Shown piece after piece: positions 19,811 to 28,898 of a stretch of DNA of 64,000 nucleotides (positions are counted from its first letter, which is position 1; each line of letters opens with the position of its first letter). The position numbers and the translations under genes were made by a program. Under the pieces are notes generated by a model, which was not told where the DNA came from, did no database searches, and saw only the letters and a list, made by a program, of their open reading frames with translations. Location of the stretch: NCBI GenBank assembly GCA_002842045.1, contig PHBX01000016.1, forward strand, positions 62,001-126,000, given 5' to 3'. The stretch is from Chloroflexi bacterium HGW-Chloroflexi-3. GTDB lineage: Bacteria > Chloroflexota > Anaerolineae > Anaerolineales > Anaerolineaceae.

Positions 19811-20837
19811 TGCTCTTATTTTGATTTGAAGGCCGACGTTTTCTCCAGCGAGGTCTTCTTCCTTTTCCACCTTGTTGATTTTTACCTTGGTTTCTTTCCT
19901 TTATTCCACTTTCAGGTTCATTCTCGCCTTCATTACTCTCATCAACTTCAATAACGACATCATTTTCTTCCGGTCTAATTTTTGGTTGAATTTGAGGATA
20001 AGATGAACCATCAACCAGTTGAATATCTGAATTGAAAAATTCTTTTCTACCAATTTCTGGAATATCAACAATGACTGCCATTTTTAGAGGTAAGACATCA
20101 AAAACTTTCCCTTCTCCGACTGGAGTAAGTACCCGCTTGTTACGCTTGGGTAACTGTTTTCTATTCTCCGCATACATTTCATATTCATAAATCAAACAAC
20201 ATCTTAATCGACCACACATACCGGTTATTTCTGTTGGTGTTAATGAAATCCCCTGCTCTTTTGCCATTCTGATAGAAATGGAACTAAAATCTGTCAGGAA
20301 TTTTGAACAACATCTTGTTGGCAAACCACATGCCCCCATTCCGCCAAATATTTTCGCCACATCCCTCGGTCCGACTTGTCGCAATTCAACTTGTGAATGA
20401 TGAACAAATTTATTTATTTCTTGTTTCAGGTTTTTTAATTCAACCTTATTTTCCCCTTCATAACTATACAAAACTGATATTCGAGATCCGTCAAGACTAA
20501 ATTCAACTGAAACAGCTTTAACGCCATCAAGATTTTGTGCTTTAATTTCTTTTCTTGAAAATTCTAATAATTCAGCTTCTTTTTCTTCATTGGTTTTTCT
20601 TTGCTGGAAATCTTCTTCTGTTGCTTTTCGATCAATCTTTTTCCAAGAACCTTCTCCAGGGGTAGAAACATCTCCGATAATTTGTGCAACTTCTCCTAAT
20701 TGCCAGCCACGCGCAGTTTCTACAACGACTTGATCTCCAGGAATGAGATTAATATCAGCATCAGCTTCAAAATGATATAGTTTTCCAACTTTGGAAAACC
20801 TGACTGAAACAACATTATGTAGGGGTTTATTTTCCAT
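19797..20837 (-). CDS. ricT: PSP1-domain protein (RicT/YaaT family)
   Basis: 346 residues. The N-terminal PSP1 domain has the family Cys clusters: GACGLPTRCC and GMCGRLRCCLIYE, which in RicT ligate a [4Fe-4S] cluster. In Bacillus RicT works with RicA and RicF in RNA maturation by RNase Y. The last ~60 residues are a charged, low-complexity tail (Glu-rich then Arg/Lys-rich GGKGRRPRWRKRRPSNQ), probably disordered and RNA-binding. It sits 3 nt after the Mrp-type cluster carrier gene, which fits an Fe-S protein. The partner proteins are not in the window. Confidence 0.88.
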   Translation of the reverse strand: MENKPLHNVVSVRFSKVGKLYHFEADADINLIPGDQVVVETARGWQLGEVAQIIGDVSTPGEGSWKKIDRKATEEDFQQRKTNEEKEAELLEFSRKEIKAQNLDGVKAVSVEFSLDGSRISVLYSYEGENKVELKNLKQEINKFVHHSQVELRQVGPRDVAKIFGGMGACGLPTRCCSKFLTDFSSISIRMAKEQGISLTPTEITGMCGRLRCCLIYEYEMYAENRKQLPKRNKRVLTPVGEGKVFDVLPLKMAVIVDIPEIGRKEFFNSDIQLVDGSSYPQIQPKIRPEENDVVIEVDESNEGENEPESGIKERNQGKNQQGGKGRRPRWRKRRPSNQNKSNDRK

Positions 20838-20840
20838 TTA

Positions 20841-21923
20841 TTACTCAACAATTTCTAATTGAATGCTTGGGATTCTATCTAAAGCTGCCATACTTAATTT
20901 TGCTGCAATTAGTTCTGTCATGTTCTTCAAAGCTACAGCAGCTTTTGTATCTGGATTTGAAATCACAATAGGTATACCAGAATCACCACCTTCACGCACA
21001 TCAGTAGCTAATGGGATTCTTCCAAAAAACTCTGTTTGGGCCTCATTTGCTAATGCCTCTCCGCCGCCACTACCGAATATCTCCATAATCTGTCCATCGG
21101 GCAATTCAAGAAAACTCATATTTTCAATCACCCCAAGAATTGGAATGTCAAGCTGTTTGAACATATACAATCCGCGACTTGCATCCTCTAAAGACACTGC
21201 TTGTGGTGTTGTAACAATAACACCACCACTTATCGGAATAGATTGTGCCAGACTTAATTGTGCATCACCTGTTCCTGGTGGTAAATCGATAATGAGATAA
21301 TCCATCTCACCCCATGCAACATCCGACAAAAATTGTCGTATTGCAGAGTGCAACATGGGTCCACGCCAAATCAGTGGTTGTCCAGGTTTAACCAGAAAAC
21401 CAATACTCATTAACTTAACGCCATAAGCAACAGCAGGAATAATTTTATTTTCATCAAAAGCTGGTAATTTTTCCACACCCATCATGGTCGGAATGTTTGG
21501 ACCATAAATATCAGCGTCTAGTAAACCAACTCGCGCTCCAGCTTTTGCCAAAGAAACTGCAATATTAACACTGACCGTGGATTTACCAACCCCACCTTTT
21601 CCAGAGGCAATTGCAACCACATTTTTAGCTTGCAGTGATAAATTTCCACGATTTCTACCATCCGATGGAACATTAGAATCTAGAACAATGACAACATTTT
21701 CAACACCCTTTACCGACATGACTGCGTCTCTTGATTCTTTTTCAATTTTGCCTTTTAGCGGGCATGCTGGGGTGGTGAGAACAATAGTAAATTTTACTTC
21801 TGAACCATTAATGGATAAATCTTTGATCATATTCAAGGATACAAGATCTTTGTGCAATTCCGGTTCTTGCACTTTTGAAAGCGCAGCCAGAACATCTTCG
21901 CTTGTTACGTTGTTAACTGTCAT
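20841..21923 (-). CDS. Mrp/ApbC/NBP35-type Fe-S cluster carrier ATPase, lacking CxxC
   Basis: 360 residues: an N-terminal MIP18/DUF59 domain (1-~90, EPELHKDLVSLNMIKDL) followed by a ParA-like ATPase with the deviant Walker A GKGGVGKST, DADIYGPN and DLPPGTGD. In most Mrp proteins a CxxC after ENMS binds a bridging [4Fe-4S] cluster at the dimer interface. Here the stretch is MSFLELPDGQIMEIFGSGGG with no Cys. Variants of this kind exist in the family, so it may still be a carrier with other ligands, or a different role. Located between a CxxC-pair protein and ricT, downstream of complex I genes. Confidence 0.88.
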   Translation of the reverse strand: MTVNNVTSEDVLAALSKVQEPELHKDLVSLNMIKDLSINGSEVKFTIVLTTPACPLKGKIEKESRDAVMSVKGVENVVIVLDSNVPSDGRNRGNLSLQAKNVVAIASGKGGVGKSTVSVNIAVSLAKAGARVGLLDADIYGPNIPTMMGVEKLPAFDENKIIPAVAYGVKLMSIGFLVKPGQPLIWRGPMLHSAIRQFLSDVAWGEMDYLIIDLPPGTGDAQLSLAQSIPISGGVIVTTPQAVSLEDASRGLYMFKQLDIPILGVIENMSFLELPDGQIMEIFGSGGGEALANEAQTEFFGRIPLATDVREGGDSGIPIVISNPDTKAAVALKNMTELIAAKLSMAALDRIPSIQLEIVE

Positions 21924-21941
21924 TTTTCACCTTTCAATCGA

Positions 21942-22265
21942 TTATAAATCATTACCTTTATTGTTGTTTTCAACTTCTAATTTTGATTTTTCATATAACT
22001 TTAATAAGTCAACATCATCGCCCCTGAATCTGCGAATTGATTGTTGGGCGCATTTTGTGCATCCTCTCATGGCTCTAAAAGAATCTGCATTACAACCACT
22101 GCAACCTACCAACCGAACGATCATCAGAACAAACGCTAATTTCTCCTGATCTTTTGCGTCATTTAAGACAAAATCAATCAATTGATCCCAATCAGGGCCT
22201 CTTAATCCTTTCAATCCAGGTATAGCCCTTACTGGAAAAAGTACTTCTGTATCAGAATTGTACAT
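21942..22265 (-). CDS. Small protein with two CxxC motifs in the nuo operon
   Basis: 107 residues, not recognised as a named family. It has PGLKGLRGPDWDQLI (16-30), a hydrophobic helix (KLAFVLMIVRL) and a four-Cys block C55-x2-C58-x10-C69-x2-C72 (VGCSGC ... RGCTKC), then a charged tail. The Cys pattern suggests a zinc or Fe-S site. It lies 25 nt after nuoI and 18 nt before the Mrp-type gene, so a role in cluster assembly or complex I maturation is possible but is only inferred from position. Confidence 0.75.
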   Translation of the reverse strand: MYNSDTEVLFPVRAIPGLKGLRGPDWDQLIDFVLNDAKDQEKLAFVLMIVRLVGCSGCNADSFRAMRGCTKCAQQSIRRFRGDDVDLLKLYEKSKLEVENNNKGNDL

Positions 22266-22290
22266 AATATTCAGTTACCTTCATGATCCA

Positions 22291-22905
22291 TTATATTTCT
22301 TTCGCAGCTCTTGCAGCCGCTTTTTTGGCTTCCTTTTCTTTCCTGGCATCATCTTCTTCTTTGAATTGAGTTGGACGAATTTCAGCATAGTATGATGCAG
22401 GTTTAAGTAATTTATCTAAATCATAAATGTGATGAGCAAATCGGTCAATATTAGCAATTTCGTAATCATGGTCCATGCGGATAGCTTCAAATGGACAGTA
22501 TTCAGCGCATAAACCACAATTCATACAAATATCCACATCAATAAAGAATTTTGCAGGCTTCGGAACCGGTTTTCCTGTTTCAGGATTTACTGACCGGGTT
22601 ATCCAGATGCATTGCGGTGGGCACACTTTTGCGCAGATACCGCATGAAGTACATCGAATTTCTTTATCTCCAGATTCGCCTTCATCATACACAAGAAAAG
22701 GTATGTAACGAAATTCTTCTGGAACCTTAGATTTTTCTTCTGGATATTGAACCGTAAAAATTCCTTTTGTATCAAAGGACCTGCGATCATCAATTCCAGC
22801 TTCTGTTCCGTACCTTTTCCCTTTGTATACAATATCGACCCAATAGGTTTCTAAAAAATGTTTTAATGTGATTCCCAAACCCTTGACAATTCCATTTATT
22901 CCCAT
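22291..22905 (-). CDS. nuoI: Complex I subunit NuoI (2x[4Fe-4S])
   Basis: 204 residues with two ferredoxin-type motifs, CTSCGICAKVCPPQC and CMNCGLCAEYCPFEA, which carry clusters N6a and N6b between the NuoG/NuoB arms. The N-terminal helix (GLGITLKHFLETYW) is typical. The C-terminal 30 residues are a Lys/Ala/Glu-rich tail (KEKEAKKAAARAAKEI), probably disordered. It follows nuoCD by 9 nt; the usual nuoH between nuoD and nuoI is missing. Confidence 0.95.
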   Translation of the reverse strand: MGINGIVKGLGITLKHFLETYWVDIVYKGKRYGTEAGIDDRRSFDTKGIFTVQYPEEKSKVPEEFRYIPFLVYDEGESGDKEIRCTSCGICAKVCPPQCIWITRSVNPETGKPVPKPAKFFIDVDICMNCGLCAEYCPFEAIRMDHDYEIANIDRFAHHIYDLDKLLKPASYYAEIRPTQFKEEDDARKEKEAKKAAARAAKEI

Positions 22906-22914
22906 TGTTTCCTC

Positions 22915-24648
22915 CTACCGGTCAACTTCGCCCAAAACAATATCAATCGATCCAAGAATTGCAACAACATCTGATACTTTGTACTTTAAACACATTTGAC
23001 GTAAAGAAGTCAGATTAATAAATGAAGGTGCCCTGACGTGATATCTCCAGGGATTTGCCTGTCCATTTGATACTACATAGAAACCAAGTTCACCTTTCGG
23101 CGCTTCAACTCTACCATATGCTTCACCAGCAGGAACTTTTACTTGATATTGTGGTTTACCTTCAAAAACTGGTCCTTCCGGAATTTGCATAATGGCTTGT
23201 TGAATAATTCGCACACTTTGTCGCATTTCTTCAATTCTGATCAGATAGCGGTCATAAATATCCCCATGATACAAAACAGGAATGTCAAAATCAAATCTGT
23301 CATAGATACTATAAGGATCTGCTCTGCGAATATCATAAGGCACGCCACTGGCTCTAAGAATCGGACCCGTGGCTGATAAGTTGATGGCTTGTTCAGCAGT
23401 CAAAACACCAATCCCCATACATCTTGAGCGCACAATTTCATTTTCAGTTAGCAACTGATCTAATTCATCAACCTTACCAGGCAAACGTTCAAATGCTAAA
23501 TTCTTAATTGTTTCATGAATCCCTGATGGCAAGTCACGAACGACACCACCAAATCGGAAGTAATTACACATCATTCTTGATCCTGAGACAGCTTCAAAAA
23601 CATCCAGGATTAATTCTCTTTCTTTGAGCGCGTACAGAGCTGGAGTAAAAAATGCACCTAAATCGTTTAATAAAAATCCAGTTGACATAAAATGACTGGC
23701 AATTCGGGTTAATTCCGCCATAATCACTCTGATATATTCTGCTCTTTCAGGAGGTTTCACACCCATTAATTTTTCAACAGCCAGAGCATATCCAAAATTA
23801 TTACTCATGGAACTTATATAATCCAATCGATCTGTAAATGGCATATTTTGAAGAAAAGTATTTCTTTCTCCAATCTTTTCATGATTTCGATGCAAATAAC
23901 CAAATGCGGGTTTTAGATCTATGATTGCTTCCCCTTCAATCAATGCAGCCATACGAAATACACCGTGCGTAGAAGGATGTTGTGGACCCAGATTTATGAC
24001 AATGGATTCGGTTTCTAAGTCTTGGTCGTTTTCTGATTTATGTAAACCTAAATATAAAGCCTCTTCACCAGAAGCAATCCATTTATCAGGATCAAAATTT
24101 TCTGGATATTTTACATTATCCCCAAAGAGATTCTTCTTTTCAACATGCTCGGCAACACCTTCAGGCCAACGTGATGGAAATGGTTTGTAATCAGACTCAT
24201 AATAAGCTTCTTTCCAATCCTTTCTTAATGGGAATCCTTCAAATCCTTCCCACATCAAAATCCGTCTTAGGTCTGGATGTCCTTCAAACTTAATACCCAG
24301 CAAATCCCATGCCTCGCGTTCCTGGAATTCAGCCCCATTGTAGATTGAAAAAAGAGATGGAACCACAGCATCATCTCTTGGTACCTGCACTTTGATTACC
24401 AAGGCACCACCACCTAGGGAACGATAAAAATGATAAACAACTTCCATCATTTCCGGAAAATAATCTACACCAGTCAAGGATGACAACATGTCATAACCCC
24501 AGACATCATGGATTTCTTTTGATAATTCCAACAGAAATTCTCTCGGAACAATAAATCCACTATATCCCGTTCTGGTATCAATCGTGACCTTTTCAGGATA
24601 AAGAGTATCTAATGAAGGCAAATCTGATACAAATATCTGTTCTTCCAT
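22915..24648 (-). CDS. nuoCD: Complex I subunit NuoCD fusion
   Basis: 577 residues: NuoC (about 1-185; [32 protein letters not shown]) joined to NuoD (about 195-577; [17 protein letters not shown] ... ending [15 protein letters not shown]). The NuoD part has the quinone-site GPQHPSTHG loop and no [NiFe] cysteines, so it is the quinone-reducing kind and not a hydrogenase. NuoC-NuoD fusion is known in several lineages. It is 2 nt after nuoB. The fusion and the absence of nuoA and nuoH nearby show that complex I genes are scattered in this genome. Confidence 0.96.
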   Translation of the reverse strand: MEEQIFVSDLPSLDTLYPEKVTIDTRTGYSGFIVPREFLLELSKEIHDVWGYDMLSSLTGVDYFPEMMEVVYHFYRSLGGGALVIKVQVPRDDAVVPSLFSIYNGAEFQEREAWDLLGIKFEGHPDLRRILMWEGFEGFPLRKDWKEAYYESDYKPFPSRWPEGVAEHVEKKNLFGDNVKYPENFDPDKWIASGEEALYLGLHKSENDQDLETESIVINLGPQHPSTHGVFRMAALIEGEAIIDLKPAFGYLHRNHEKIGERNTFLQNMPFTDRLDYISSMSNNFGYALAVEKLMGVKPPERAEYIRVIMAELTRIASHFMSTGFLLNDLGAFFTPALYALKERELILDVFEAVSGSRMMCNYFRFGGVVRDLPSGIHETIKNLAFERLPGKVDELDQLLTENEIVRSRCMGIGVLTAEQAINLSATGPILRASGVPYDIRRADPYSIYDRFDFDIPVLYHGDIYDRYLIRIEEMRQSVRIIQQAIMQIPEGPVFEGKPQYQVKVPAGEAYGRVEAPKGELGFYVVSNGQANPWRYHVRAPSFINLTSLRQMCLKYKVSDVVAILGSIDIVLGEVDR

Positions 24649-24650
24649 AA

Positions 24651-25316
24651 TTATGCCTCTTCTCCTTTTGCGTTTGATTCAATGACCAATTCTTCTGTAG
24701 GTGTTTCAATTTCTTTGGTAAATAAGTGGTAATTTCTTGGGTCCAATAAATCCGGACCTAATATTGGGACAGGTATTTCTTCATAAAAATCTTTTTTATA
24801 CCATTCTGCGTCTGATAATTTTTCTTTTTCAATTTTCTTTTGTAAGATGATCAACCCGTGTAACAATGCCTGCGGTGTTGGAGGACACCCTGGGATATAA
24901 ACATCAACAGGTAAAAATTTATCGATCCCTGAAACGACGTTATATCCTTCCTTAAATGGGCCTCCACCGGATGCACAAGCGCCCATGGCTAATACATATT
25001 TCGGTTCACCCATCTGATTGAAAAGCCGGACAATCTGTGGCACCATTTTCTTCGTCACGGTTCCCGATACAATCATTACATCTGCCTGTCTGGGGCTGGG
25101 TCTCATTACTTCCATGCCAAAACGAGAAAAATCATATCTGCTGGCGGCAGTTATGATCATTTCGATTGCACAGCAAGCCAAACCAAACATCATTGGCCAT
25201 AATGAATTAGCACGACTCCAGTTATAAATTCTATCCAGTGTGGTAATTGCTACCTGGCTTTGTAATTCGGGGGGAATATTAATATCCGGTTTGTTTATTT
25301 TTTCAGCCTGCATCAT
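24651..25316 (-). CDS. nuoB: Complex I subunit NuoB
   Basis: About 221 residues. Cluster N2 ligands are visible: the tandem Cys in [16 protein letters not shown] and PGCPPTP. The frame is open to a TTG at 25346, but that codon lies upstream of the predicted transcription start. The ATG pair at 25316/25313 after AAAGAGGG is the likely start. A C-terminal tail of about 25 residues ([20 protein letters not shown]) exceeds the usual length. First gene of a seven-gene operon. Confidence 0.94.
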   Translation of the reverse strand: MMQAEKINKPDINIPPELQSQVAITTLDRIYNWSRANSLWPMMFGLACCAIEMIITAASRYDFSRFGMEVMRPSPRQADVMIVSGTVTKKMVPQIVRLFNQMGEPKYVLAMGACASGGGPFKEGYNVVSGIDKFLPVDVYIPGCPPTPQALLHGLIILQKKIEKEKLSDAEWYKKDFYEEIPVPILGPDLLDPRNYHLFTKEIETPTEELVIESNAKGEEA

Positions 25317-25350
25317 ACCCTCTTTTGAAAATGATAATTGATACAAATCA

Positions 25351-25378
25351 ATTCTATCTTATGAATTGAAAAGGTCAA
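25351..25378 (-). promoter_or_regulatory. Promoter of the nuoB operon, overlapping the divergent regulator's promoter
   Basis: Minus strand TTGACC, 16-nt spacer, TAGAAT. On the other strand a TATAAT at 25381-25386 can serve the regulator gene at 25412, but its -35 box is poor. The two promoters lie almost on top of each other, so one bound protein could affect both. Confidence 0.55.
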
Positions 25379-25411
25379 GTTATAATTAAGAAAAAATATT
25401 TTTGCTTAATT

Positions 25412-26008
25412 ATGGATACAATGAACAAATCCACGGAAGATGAGATTTTAGCAACCCTTGCACAACAGGATTCTATGTCTGTTTTGGAGCTATCTGAATC
25501 TTTAAACTTAACAAAAGCAGATATCCGATACCACATCAATAAATTATTGGAAAACAGTATTATCCAGAAAATCCCCCCAGAAACTGGTATCAGAGGTAGA
25601 CCAGCGATTCGATACAAAGTTGCTAATTCGTACTTTTCTCATAATCTTGTTGCTTTGTTAAACGCTCTATTATCTACAATACCAATCAATGATGACGATA
25701 TTTGGAAAATTGCGGAATATTACTCATCATTAATTACACCAGAATTTCCACAATCACACATTTCAAAATTAAATGCTTTGATTATTGGTCTGAATAAACA
25801 AAATTATAGTGCCCGATGGGAAACCCAGTTTAAAGGTCCAGTTATCTTTTTTTCAAATTGTCCTTATCGACAAATTGCTCTAAATCATCCAATCATATGT
25901 GAACTGGATAAACAGGTAATTGAAGTTTCTCTTAATAAAAAAATATCAGTGATCAACACCATCGTCTTAAATGATACGAAGAATTGTAAATTTCAAATTT
26001 TAATTTAA
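25412..26008 (+). CDS. SufR-like winged-helix regulator with C-terminal Cys set
   Basis: 198 residues. Residues 8-70 form a winged helix (ILATLAQQDSMSVLELSESLNLTKADIRYHINKLLENSIIQKI, then RGRPAIRYKV as the wing). The C-terminal domain has C150-x12-C163-x28-C192. SufR-type [4Fe-4S] sensors have C-x12-C-x13-C-x14-C; here the third position is Lys177, leaving three Cys with the exact spacing. This suggests a redox or Fe-S sensing repressor. It is divergent from nuoB with overlapping promoters, so it could control the nuo operon and itself. The ATG has no clear ribosome site. Confidence 0.75.
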   Translation: MDTMNKSTEDEILATLAQQDSMSVLELSESLNLTKADIRYHINKLLENSIIQKIPPETGIRGRPAIRYKVANSYFSHNLVALLNALLSTIPINDDDIWKIAEYYSSLITPEFPQSHISKLNALIIGLNKQNYSARWETQFKGPVIFFSNCPYRQIALNHPIICELDKQVIEVSLNKKISVINTIVLNDTKNCKFQILI

Positions 26009-26092
26009 TCCAGATTTTTGAATCGATTTCCTGGTTTAAGATAAAATCAAGTATCGACTAAATTGAGAAAATGAACAACTTACAAGGAAATA

Positions 26093-26683
26093 ATGGTCAA
26101 AACTGTAAATTCAATTTGTGTTTATTGTGGATCTGCTGATGGATTGAAAAAAGAATATTATGATGCAGCTTACCATTTAGGTCAATTATTAGCCAATCAG
26201 AATATTACACTGGTTTATGGTGCAGGTAAAACAGGCTTAATGGGTGCTGTGGCGAACGGCGTTTTGGATAATAATGGAAAAGTTATTGGCGTTGTACCTA
26301 AACTTCTAAACGAACCTCAATTAATTCATTCCAATCTCACAGAACTTGTTGTACTTCCAGATATTCATCAAAGGAAAGCTCGCATGAGTGAATTGGCTGA
26401 TGCATTTATTGCATTACCAGGTGGTTTTGGGACTTTTGATGAATTATTCGAAACCCTTACCTGGGCACAGATTGGGATACATCAAAAACCGATTGGATTA
26501 TTGAATGTTAATCATTACTTCGAGCCATTGTTGTCGGTGGTTGAACACGCCTTAAATGAAAATTTCATTTATGCTGAGCATAAAGTATTATTGATAAATG
26601 ATGCCGAGCCCTTAAGTCTGTTAGAAAAAATTACCAGTTTTCAACAACCTGAAGGGTTAAAACGCTGGATATCAAGAGAATAG
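26093..26683 (+). CDS. LOG-family phosphoribohydrolase
   Basis: 196-residue TIGR00730/LOG protein. It has the N-terminal VYCGSADG, GAGKTGLMGAVA and the nucleotide-binding PGGFGTFDELFETLTWAQ. Members cleave nucleoside 5'-monophosphates at the N-glycosidic bond (cytokinin activation in plants and some bacteria). In bacteria without cytokinins the substrate is often AMP or unknown. AAGGAA lies 3 nt before the ATG. It stands alone and is convergent with glmS. Confidence 0.92.
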   Translation: MVKTVNSICVYCGSADGLKKEYYDAAYHLGQLLANQNITLVYGAGKTGLMGAVANGVLDNNGKVIGVVPKLLNEPQLIHSNLTELVVLPDIHQRKARMSELADAFIALPGGFGTFDELFETLTWAQIGIHQKPIGLLNVNHYFEPLLSVVEHALNENFIYAEHKVLLINDAEPLSLLEKITSFQQPEGLKRWISRE

Positions 26684-26708
26684 TCAATCGTAAATATTTA
26701 CCAAATTC

Positions 26709-28550
26709 CTACTCTACAGTCACCGATTTTGCTAAATTCCTGGGTTGATCTACATCCAGACCTCTTAAGGAAGCGATGTGGTAAGCGAATAACTGTAGAG
26801 GTACAACTGTAATAATTGGACTTAATAACCATGGCGTTTCGGGAATCCAGAACACATGGTCTGCTAGTTCTTTTACAAGCTCATCATCTTCCGTAGCCAC
26901 CGCGATAACACTACCACCTCTAGACTTAGCTTGTTCTATCTGGCTTATCATCTTGTCATACCAGGGATCTTTCGGCGCGATCGCTACAATAGGCATATCT
27001 CGATCTACCAAAGCAATAGGGCCATGCTTCATTTCGCCTGCTGGATAGCCTTCTGCATGGATATACGAAATTTCCTTGAGTTTTAAAGCTCCTTCAAATG
27101 CAATTGGCATGTTGATACCACGTCCCAAATACAATGAGTTTTTTATGAATTTGAATTCTTTTGCAATATTTCGGATTACTTCATCTTGCTCAAGTACTTT
27201 TCCAACCAATGCTGGAACCAGTCGCAAATCAGAAACCAACCGTTTTCTTTCATCCTGATTGATAACACCCCGTAAATCAGCCAGAAGGACTGCAAGCATG
27301 TATAAATCCACCAATGGGGCTGTAAATGCCTTTGTAGAAGCCACGCCAATTTCCGGTCCGGTCTGCATGGATATATAACCATCGGAAATCCGCATTACTT
27401 GGGAGCCAATAGCATTCACATTAGACCAGAGAATGGCACCTTTACGTCTTGCTAATTCCATCGCAGCTAATGTATCTGCAGTTTCACCCGATTGGCTGAT
27501 CGCCAACACTACGGTGTTTGCATTTATCAAAGGTTCACGATAGCGGAATTCAGACGCAATTTCAACCTCGACCGGAACTTTTGCGATATATTCGATTAAG
27601 ATTTTCCCCACCATACCAGCATAAGCAGCTGTTCCACATGCAGTTATGACAATTTTCTCAATTCTATTCGCTAGTTCTTTATCGAGATTCAATTGTGGTA
27701 TCTGAATGAGACCATTGTCAAAATCCACTCTACCAGCCAGCGTATCGGTTAATGACCGGACTTGCTCGTGGATTTCTTTTTGCATAAAATGGCGATACTC
27801 ACCTTTTTCAGCAGAAACCGGATCCCAGGAGATCATGTGTATTTCAGGTATAATCGTATTTCGATCAAAATCTTGAATATGAACTGAATCCTTTTTTATA
27901 ATGACCATTTGTTCTGAATCCAGAAAAATCATTTTTCGGGTATGCTCGAGGATAGCTGGTATGTCTGAAGCAACAAAATTTCCTTCATCACCAAAACCAA
28001 CAACCACCCCTCCAGCATTGCCTATTCTTGCGGCAATTATTTTGTCAGGCTCTCTGGTCGTGAAGGTAACAATACCATGTGCCCCTTTTAATCTTTTCAA
28101 AGCATTGGTCGTTGCTTTTTCAAAATCATCACCAGTTCCCATATACATTTCAATCAAGTGAACAATCGTTTCAGTGTCCGTCTCAGAATTGAATTTCACA
28201 CCTTCCGCAATTAACTCTTCTTTTAATTCCATGAAGTTTTCAACAATGCCGTTGTGAACAACAACGACTTCACCGGTACTGCCTATATGAGGATGGGCAT
28301 TTTCAGCCGTTGGCATACCATGAGTTGCCCATCTTGTATGCCCGATACCTAATTGACCTTCCAAAGGTTGCAATGAAACCATAGCATTTAGTTTATTTAA
28401 TTTTCCAGCATCTCTGCGAATCTCAATTTTTCCACCCTGTAATACAGCAATCCCTGCAGAATCATATCCGCGATATTCTAATTTTTTTAAACCATTCAAG
28501 ATGATAGGCGTAGCATTTTGACTACCAATGTAACCTACAATTCCACACAT
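26709..28550 (-). CDS. glmS: Glutamine--fructose-6-phosphate aminotransferase
   Basis: 613 residues. The N-terminal glutaminase domain starts MCGIVGYIG with the catalytic Cys2. Two SIS domains follow: AISQSGETADT and the ASTKAFTAPL segment. The C-terminus is RNLAKSVTVE, as in all GlmS. The enzyme makes glucosamine-6-phosphate for peptidoglycan precursors. The leader holds a glmS ribozyme (28560-28741), so the mRNA is likely cleaved and shut off when glucosamine-6-phosphate is high. It is convergent with the LOG gene. Confidence 0.97.
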   Translation of the reverse strand: MCGIVGYIGSQNATPIILNGLKKLEYRGYDSAGIAVLQGGKIEIRRDAGKLNKLNAMVSLQPLEGQLGIGHTRWATHGMPTAENAHPHIGSTGEVVVVHNGIVENFMELKEELIAEGVKFNSETDTETIVHLIEMYMGTGDDFEKATTNALKRLKGAHGIVTFTTREPDKIIAARIGNAGGVVVGFGDEGNFVASDIPAILEHTRKMIFLDSEQMVIIKKDSVHIQDFDRNTIIPEIHMISWDPVSAEKGEYRHFMQKEIHEQVRSLTDTLAGRVDFDNGLIQIPQLNLDKELANRIEKIVITACGTAAYAGMVGKILIEYIAKVPVEVEIASEFRYREPLINANTVVLAISQSGETADTLAAMELARRKGAILWSNVNAIGSQVMRISDGYISMQTGPEIGVASTKAFTAPLVDLYMLAVLLADLRGVINQDERKRLVSDLRLVPALVGKVLEQDEVIRNIAKEFKFIKNSLYLGRGINMPIAFEGALKLKEISYIHAEGYPAGEMKHGPIALVDRDMPIVAIAPKDPWYDKMISQIEQAKSRGGSVIAVATEDDELVKELADHVFWIPETPWLLSPIITVVPLQLFAYHIASLRGLDVDQPRNLAKSVTVE

Positions 28551-28559
28551 AAAAATACC

Positions 28560-28741
28560 TCCGCTTTTTCAGGAAAATGTTTTCATAATTTATCTTCTGA
28601 ATAGGCACAGGTGTTTTCACCAGGAAGGCTTCCGCTGAACTTTCGATTTTCCTGAACCGGGGTTTTCTCCGCTCAGTTAACCCCAATTTGCATTGGGGAA
28701 CCTTCATCCTCGTCACTTTGCAGATAGCAAAGTCATGCGCT
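28560..28741 (-). ncRNA. glmS ribozyme (glucosamine-6-phosphate responsive) in the glmS leader
   Basis: On the minus strand, immediately upstream of glmS, the RNA shows the ribozyme landmarks in order. These are A|GCGC at the predicted cleavage site (between 28741 and 28740), a hairpin GACUUUGC-UAUCU-GCAAAGU, GUGACGAGG, GAUGAAGG pairing with CCUUCC, AUCGAA and UCAGCGGA. A 3' hairpin GGUG-AAAA-CACC follows. The core loop carries extra hairpins (CCCCAAU...AUUGGGG). The ribozyme ends near the glmS ribosome site GGAGG. In Bacillota this RNA self-cleaves with glucosamine-6-phosphate and lowers GlmS. Extra stems are unverified. Confidence 0.85.
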
Positions 28742-28849
28742 TTCCTATTCCTTTTTTGAGTTTATTCGATTTAGTGCTTTCTGTCCAGTAATTTAATTCT
28801 ATCTGAAATTTAAATAATTGTTTTTTGATAACATTACACGCTGACTATT

Positions 28850-28892
28850 TTTAATAATAAAATCGAAGCCTGGTTAAATCCAGACTTCGATT
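28850..28892 (-). terminator. Terminator of the aldehyde:ferredoxin oxidoreductase gene
   Basis: Stem AATCGAAG-x-CTGG / CCAG-x-CTTCGATT with a 6-nt loop at 28861-28892. On the minus strand it is followed by TTTATTATTAAAAA. It lies between the oxidoreductase stop (28899) and the glmS leader. Confidence 0.8.
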
Positions 28893-28898
28893 GGAAAA

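Noticed and set aside
28522..28716. Short open frame across the glmS leader
   Set aside because: It lies inside the ribozyme core on the same strand and has no ribosome site; the RNA structure explains the sequence.
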